Assembly: GCA_900544385.1 (NCBI GenBank)
Contig: UQVD01000042.1
Location: 1 to 17,705 of the forward strand
Length of the DNA: 17,705 nt
DNA from: an uncultured Collinsella sp.
Lineage (GTDB): Bacteria; Actinomycetota; Coriobacteriia; Coriobacteriales; Coriobacteriaceae
Reading direction: 5' to 3'
Part shown: positions 14,231-17,705 of the stretch, piece after piece
Numbering within the stretch: the stretch's first letter is position 1
How the letters are laid out: every line of letters begins with the position of its first letter
Notes under the pieces: model-generated
Databases searched by the model: none
What the model saw: only the letters and a program-made list of their open reading frames with translations
Told to the model about the DNA's origin: nothing
Made by a program: the position numbers and the translations under genes

Positions 14231-14365
14231 CTAACGGGCGGTAAACTTCGTTTTAGGATCAGACATCATCTTCTGAAACTGAGAGTTCTCAGGGGAGGTG
14301 GTTAGTTCCCAAAAAGGTCGTCCCTCGGGATCAGTATATTCGACAAGTTCATAGTCACTAACCAA
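13958..14365 (-). pseudogene. higB: HigB-type toxin gene interrupted by in-frame TAG (codon 45)
   Basis: The frame opens at TTG 14365, 9 nt after GGAGG. It encodes (M)VSDYELVEYTDPEGRPFWEL, then a helical segment ending KTKFTAR. It hits TAG at 14231-14233 and continues in the same frame as MINQISKIYDYGL. Joined, this is about 135 codons, normal for HigB/Gp49-family RNases, and the N-terminal part (Y-x-L-V-x-Y-x-D-x-x-G-R) is what the family has before the GLYELKG core. One base change (for example CAG to TAG) explains the break. The normal stop is also TAG (13958-13960). Possible readings are toxin inactivation, readthrough, or a split toxin by TAGATG reinitiation. A sequencing error is possible. 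Confidence 0.75.
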
Positions 14366-14402
14366 AGGCCACCCCCTCCGCCTCAGATGAAACCAAATGT
14401 GG

Positions 14403-14418
14403 TTAACTTATAAGTTAA
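14403..14418. promoter_or_regulatory. Perfect palindromic operator of the TAC operon
   Basis: TTAACTTATAAGTTAA is a perfect 16-bp palindrome that covers the -10 element of the predicted TAC promoter. This is the usual place for antitoxin-mediated repression. Confidence 0.75.
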
Positions 14419-14434
14419 GTTTAGTCAAATTCAA
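14407..14434 (-). promoter_or_regulatory. Promoter of the TAC operon
   Basis: On the minus strand, the -35 TTGAAT (14429-14434) and the -10 TATAAG (14407-14412) are separated by 16 bp. Transcription would start near 14400, about 35 nt before the TTG start of the toxin frame. Confidence 0.7.
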
Positions 14435-14512
14435 ATACATGGCAAGCCCCAAGCCGAGTTCAAGCAATCTGCATTATTGACTCAGAGAAATGTGGGAAAG
14501 AAGCGGCAGAAA

Positions 14513-15141
14513 CTACATTGTCAAATAAAGCCCCCAGCGAAGTGCCCGAACTTTTATGGTGACCAACAACATACCTAGAAGACGAAGGCAAGGCACGCAA
14601 CCACCCAGTCACCGTGGCCGGTCTTAGGGAGCGCGGCGGTTTGCGTTGTTGCGGGCTAGGTCTTCTTGGCAGTCTTGGTCGCAGGCGTCTTGGAGGACGC
14701 GGGCGCAGGCTTGGCGTCCGACTTGGGCGACGGATCAGGCGTGGGGGCGGGTTTTCGCTGGACTTGGTCTCATCACCGGGCTTTTCTTCGCTACCGGGCT
14801 TTGTATCCCCCGCGGGATTGCCACCGGTGGGCTCATCGGTATCGGGCTGGGTCTTCCCCGCCGGTGGCTGGGCGCCTGTGGGTTCAATTACCACATGCTG
14901 AGCTACGGCCCCGCTGGCATCCATAACACAGGCGGTACCAAAGGCCCCGCCCATCGGCGTCACAAACTGCGCCGACGTAAGTGAGCCACTCTCGCAGGCA
15001 GCATCGGCTATGGCGCCGGTCGCGTCCACCCAGGAGGCGTCCACGGCAAACTGGCCATCGGAGGCGTACAGGCCAAAGAAGCAGCAGTCCTCACCCGATC
15101 CGCTGCAAGCAGCAGCAACGTGCGAGCCCGTAGGTTGACTG
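14513..15141 (-). pseudogene. Decayed LPXTG cell-wall surface protein (C-terminal remnant)
   Basis: The frame enters after a stop at 15142-15144 with no signal peptide. It reads a Cys-containing domain (SGSGEDCCFFGLYASDGQF...SWVDATGAIADAACESGS), then a Pro/Thr/Asp/Glu-rich stalk (TQPDTDEPTGGNPAGD). Around the T run 14752-14755 the stalk composition jumps frame. Adding one A on the minus strand gives SSEKPAPTPDPSPKSDAKPAPASSKTPATKTAKKT. That is followed by TAG (14656-14658), then PATTQTAALPKTGHGDWVV, with the sortase motif LPKTG at 14617-14631. The hydrophobic tail is cut by TAG at 14577-14579; one further base restores LGMLLVTIKVRAL, a membrane segment with a basic end. So there are at least three lesions plus a missing 5' end. 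The remnant lies between the TAC and Rlo modules. Confidence 0.75.
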
Positions 15142-15273
15142 CGTCAATACCGCTAGATTCGGCCTAGTATCCTATCGGGTCCCAAAAGGTCAATCCGGTT
15201 AAAGACGGCAGGCAGCCCGAAACAACATCTTTCATGAATCTCCAGTCCCATCAAGCCCGATCGAACTTGACCG

Positions 15274-15939
15274 TCAAACCAGATACGGCCCAATCACATC
15301 AAATATCTCGCCAACCTTAGTTGAAGGGTTTTGCGCAGATGGCTTAATGTTACCCAGTTCCCTATGGTACGCGACGAGGCGCCCAGCACGCTGCAATGCT
15401 TCGCCTCGCCTATCATCCACTGCCCCAAACATCCCGTCAAGGTTCTTGCGGTACTCGATACCCAAATTCTTCGACATCTCCTGCGCGAGGGCATGCTGGC
15501 AGTCGGACGCGGACATATGCGCGGTCGTGTAGCGAAAGTGCAAAAGCGGCCACAGCTCGAAACAGGGGTTGGACCACAACGCGTGGAAGGTCCTCGAACC
15601 ATCAGAGAGCTCGTTGCACTTACGTTCCATCGCGTCGAAGTCGGACGCAGGGAAGTCATCCTTGTCATACACGAGCCACACGTGGTCGAACGTCTCGGGC
15701 GCATAGAGGCAGTGTTCGACGGCGAAGTCGAGCAGGTCGAGAGTATGTTTGCCAGTCCCCTTAACGACTACGGCAACCTTCCGCTCGTTTGCTGCGCCCA
15801 ACGCGGCGCGCACGCCCTCGAAGTAGCGAGGCTCAGTCTCCTTGCCCTCGGTCACCACGAGATGGCGCGTCATCTGTACCATGCGAGAGCGTCCCTCGCG
15901 CTTGCCGCTGCGCCAGTCCCTCGACTTTTTCGCGGCCAT
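15274..15939 (-). CDS. rloB: RloB-like TOPRIM-related defence protein
   Basis: 221 residues from ATG 15939 (MAAKKSRDWRSGKREG), one base after the stop of the upstream ATPase. The RloB signature regions are present: RHLVVTEGKETEPRYFEGV (about 26-43), with acidic residues placed like the TOPRIM glutamate; HVWLVYDKDDFPASDF (86-101), with a D-x-D-D like the TOPRIM DxD; and SNPCFELWPLLHF (123-135), the family's most recognisable motif. The N-terminus is strongly basic. A metal-dependent nuclease activity is predicted by analogy with TOPRIM effectors of OLD and PARIS systems, not shown. It forms a two-gene unit with the AAA15-type ATPase. I recall RloA/RloB-like pairs as related to the lactococcal AbiL abortive-infection system. 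Confidence 0.85.
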   Translation of the reverse strand: MAAKKSRDWRSGKREGRSRMVQMTRHLVVTEGKETEPRYFEGVRAALGAANERKVAVVVKGTGKHTLDLLDFAVEHCLYAPETFDHVWLVYDKDDFPASDFDAMERKCNELSDGSRTFHALWSNPCFELWPLLHFRYTTAHMSASDCQHALAQEMSKNLGIEYRKNLDGMFGAVDDRRGEALQRAGRLVAYHRELGNIKPSAQNPSTKVGEIFDVIGPYLV

Positions 15940-15940
15940 A

Positions 15941-17158
15941 CTAATCCCACTCCTCAATGCGCGTGAGATACGGGTCGGCACCATAGCGGCCAGACAGGTA
16001 CTGCTTGTCGAATGCCGCGTTCTTGCTGACCAGGTTGCCATTTGACTCGTGGATGTCGGCGAGCGACCATAGCTGGCTCGCCTCCCCCTCGCCGCGTGCG
16101 GCAAACCATATCTCGTCGCGGCGAAAAACATCGTTTCGCATAGTGGACACGTCCTGAGACGAGAAGATGAGCTGCGCGCCGCTCTTGTTGACTTCGGGAT
16201 CTTTGAACAGCAGGATCACGTAGCGCAGGAGCTTCGGATGCAACTTGGCGTCGAGTTCATCGACAACGACGGTACCGCCGCGTTCGAGCGCCGCCAGCAG
16301 AAACGCCGCCAGCCCCATGAGCTTCTGAGTACCGGCCGACTCCTCGGACAGGCGCAGCTCATAGCCCTTACCGTCCACCTCATGTTTTACGAAGACGCGC
16401 TGGCCCCGCCATTCCGGAGCTTTCTCAACCCTAAAGCCATCGATACGCACGTCAACGGCACGCAGAAAACGCGTGATCTCGGGTGAGTCATCCTCATCGA
16501 GCAATTGTTCGAGCATCTGCTCCAGATAGGAGCTGTTATAGTTCAGGAACACCCCGTCAAGAAACCAGCTGGCAGCCTCCTTGACCACCGGCGCGTCAAA
16601 GTTGATGCAGAGAAACGACAGGTACGGCAGCCTCGGGTTGAATCTCGCAGCCGTCACGAGCTTACGCAGTGTGGGACCGAGTTCAACCTCTGCGCCCTCA
16701 CGCTCGAACAGCAGCGCCGTGCGTGACGCTCCCAATTTTCGCCGCCACAGGCCTTCGGACACGATCGCGTCCGCATGCACGGACAGGGCATAGCGGTACT
16801 CGTGCTCACCCGCGCGATAGTAGAGCTCGAATTCGGTGGGCTCAGCAGCCGACACTTCATCGAACTCAAACGCAGAGCAACGGGGTATCGAAGGACGGTT
16901 ACCCTCTGGCGCATCAATGCTGGCAGACAGCAATCTGATCGGCTTGGCCACCGCCGAACGAATGTAGTCAAGCGCCTCCAGCAGGTTAGACTTGCCGCCA
17001 GCGTTAGGCCCGTACACCGCAGCCACCGGAAGGAAACTCTGCCCGTCAGGGCACTCTATGAGGGAGCGCTCGAACTCCCTCATCGATGTTGCCTGCATGG
17101 AAAGCTCAGTTTCGTCGCGATAGGATCTATAGTTCCTGAAGGTAAACTGGCAAAGCAT
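15941..17158 (-). CDS. rloA: RloA-like AAA15/SMC-type ATPase
   Basis: 405 residues from ATG 17158 (MLCQFTFRNYRSYRDETEL), with GAGGA just upstream; an ATG at 17179 is possible, and upstream starts fall in the promoter. The N-terminal beta hairpin FRNYRSYRDETELSM is typical of RecF/OLD-like ATPases. Walker A is GPNAGGKS (50-57), the ABC signature is SAGTQK (274-279), and Walker B is VVVDELD (297-303), followed by AKLHP. The switch position is FSSQD (332-336), with Gln where many relatives have His. The middle region (about 75-250) is the insert between the two ATPase halves. It is probably the sensor and regulator of the downstream RloB effector in an anti-phage unit. It resembles AriA of PARIS in architecture, but the partner is RloB, not DUF4435. 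Confidence 0.88.
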   Translation of the reverse strand: MLCQFTFRNYRSYRDETELSMQATSMREFERSLIECPDGQSFLPVAAVYGPNAGGKSNLLEALDYIRSAVAKPIRLLSASIDAPEGNRPSIPRCSAFEFDEVSAAEPTEFELYYRAGEHEYRYALSVHADAIVSEGLWRRKLGASRTALLFEREGAEVELGPTLRKLVTAARFNPRLPYLSFLCINFDAPVVKEAASWFLDGVFLNYNSSYLEQMLEQLLDEDDSPEITRFLRAVDVRIDGFRVEKAPEWRGQRVFVKHEVDGKGYELRLSEESAGTQKLMGLAAFLLAALERGGTVVVDELDAKLHPKLLRYVILLFKDPEVNKSGAQLIFSSQDVSTMRNDVFRRDEIWFAARGEGEASQLWSLADIHESNGNLVSKNAAFDKQYLSGRYGADPYLTRIEEWD

Positions 17159-17212
17159 CGTCCTCAAAATTCCTTTCATTGTTTTGAAAAGATATTTCAG
17201 AGTTTTTATTCG

Positions 17213-17240
17213 ATTATAGACCTTAAATAGCATCAATCAA
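17213..17240 (-). promoter_or_regulatory. Promoter of rloA-rloB
   Basis: On the minus strand, the -35 TTGATT (17235-17240) and a consensus -10 TATAAT (17213-17218) are separated by 16 bp in an A/T-rich stretch. Transcription would start near 17206, giving a ~48-nt leader to ATG 17158. Confidence 0.8.
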
Positions 17241-17289
17241 GTGTTTGCAGCATCTGGAGCAAAGGGTACAAGGCCAAAACTCGGAAGTA

Positions 17290-17327
17290 TGCGGCTGCGG
17301 ACACGCTAATCCATGCCCGCAGCCGCA
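17290..17327 (-). terminator. Hairpin downstream of the DUF2188 gene
   Basis: A perfect 11-bp GC-rich stem TGCGGCTGCGG/CCGCAGCCGCA (17290-17300 with 17317-17327) is followed on the minus strand by TACTTCCGAGTTTTGG. The U run is short and 10 nt away, so termination is plausible but not certain. It separates the DUF2188 gene from the rlo promoter. Confidence 0.6.
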
Positions 17328-17341
17328 ATGGCGTCAAGCCC

Positions 17342-17569
17342 CTATCCTCTCGGCGGGAAGGGATCGTGCCCATGGGAATCCTTTGCGCGGATTCTACCGT
17401 CGGGACGATGGGTGATTAGCTCAGAGTGCTGATTAGAACTAATTTGACGACCGCGCTTTATAGCTTCGCCCTGGGTCGTCGTAACAAAGGAAGCGCGACG
17501 CGCCCCCTCGCCCTTAACCTGCCAATTGCCATCCGCCCGCTTCGTAACGTGCTGGTTTCTACCTTTCAT
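17342..17569 (-). CDS. DUF2188 family small protein
   Basis: 75 residues. ATG 17569 (MKGRNQHVTKRADGNWQVK) has GAGG 5 nt upstream. The pattern HVTKRADGNWQVKGEGARRAS...TQGEAIKRGRQIS...SELITHRPDGRIRAKDSHGHDPFPP matches DUF2188, a small basic family with the conserved VKGEG, T-Q-x-E-A and DGRIRxKDSxGxDPxPP blocks. The molecular function is unknown. Members are often found in mobile or stress-related settings, in keeping with its place upstream of the Rlo pair, but a hairpin and a separate promoter make co-transcription with rloAB doubtful. Confidence 0.85.
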   Translation of the reverse strand: MKGRNQHVTKRADGNWQVKGEGARRASFVTTTQGEAIKRGRQISSNQHSELITHRPDGRIRAKDSHGHDPFPPRG

Positions 17570-17648
17570 ACTCACCTCGCCTTCACGACTGATTGGTTAA
17601 CGCGCTCACAGCATGAGGCTTGTAGCAAGTTCACTCGTGCCGCTTTGC

Positions 17649-17705
17649 TTAAGGCTCTGTTAGACCAGGATTGACATTCCGCCCCGTCATCTTCTTGCGA
17701 TTGCA
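17649..17705 (-). CDS. Possible C-terminal end of an unidentified gene (cut by contig edge)
   Basis: An open minus-strand frame enters from the contig edge and gives 18 residues, CNRKKMTGRNVNPGLTEP, then TAA at 17649-17651. It is too short to identify and could be chance; the direction agrees with all neighbours. The bases from 17577 to 17648 show no resolved promoter. Confidence 0.25.
   Translation of the reverse strand, partial: CNRKKMTGRNVNPGLTEP

Noticed and set aside
14231..14658. Two in-frame TAG codons in neighbouring genes as a sign of amber recoding or suppression
   Set aside because: TAG is used as the normal stop of several intact genes here (nusA, the ModE-like gene, scrB, scrR, rloA, DUF2188 and the toxin itself), so it is a genuine stop in this genome.
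14614..14984. Plus-strand Gly/Arg-rich frames in the LPXTG region
   Set aside because: Complement of the Pro-rich stalk; no ribosome-binding site or recognisable domain.
15967..16131. N-terminal extension of RloB to 16131
   Set aside because: It overlaps rloA out of frame and has biased Ser/Arg/Thr composition; ATG 15939 directly after the rloA stop is the natural start.

Overview
The window is GC-rich and densely coded, almost entirely on the minus strand. Gene content and protein sequences suggest a gut Coriobacteriia member, most like Collinsella (inferred from general familiarity; no search was run). The first 48 bases are not genomic. They are an Illumina Nextera i5 adapter ending in the Tn5 mosaic end, so the contig starts inside infB.

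Bases 49-12858 are mostly core genome. The rimP-nusA-infB operon has a clear promoter (TTGCAC-17-TATAGT) and a strong intrinsic terminator between that promoter and the rimP ribosome-binding site, which suggests attenuation control. Upstream lie leuS, preceded by a ~120-bp near-perfect palindrome, and guaB. Divergent from guaB is a small ModE-type winged-helix regulator. A degenerate Cys/Met-metabolism PLP-fold protein overlaps its 3' end. Next comes a sucrose locus reading scrR (LacI family), scrA (PTS EIIBC), scrB (GH32), with LacI-type operators before scrA and at the start of scrR.

Bases 13080-17705 look like an accessory defence or stress island with lower GC. It holds: (1) a tripartite toxin-antitoxin-chaperone (TAC) module, higB-higA-secB-like, with a palindromic operator over its -10; the toxin frame is broken by one in-frame TAG followed directly by ATG; (2) a decayed LPXTG surface-protein gene; (3) an RloA/RloB (AAA15 ATPase plus TOPRIM-like) defence pair with its own promoter; (4) a DUF2188 small protein; (5) a possible gene end at the contig edge.

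The most interesting item is the SecB-containing TAC module in an organism expected to be monoderm and to lack housekeeping SecB, combined with a toxin that appears split by an amber codon. All functions are read from sequence motifs; nothing was searched or tested.
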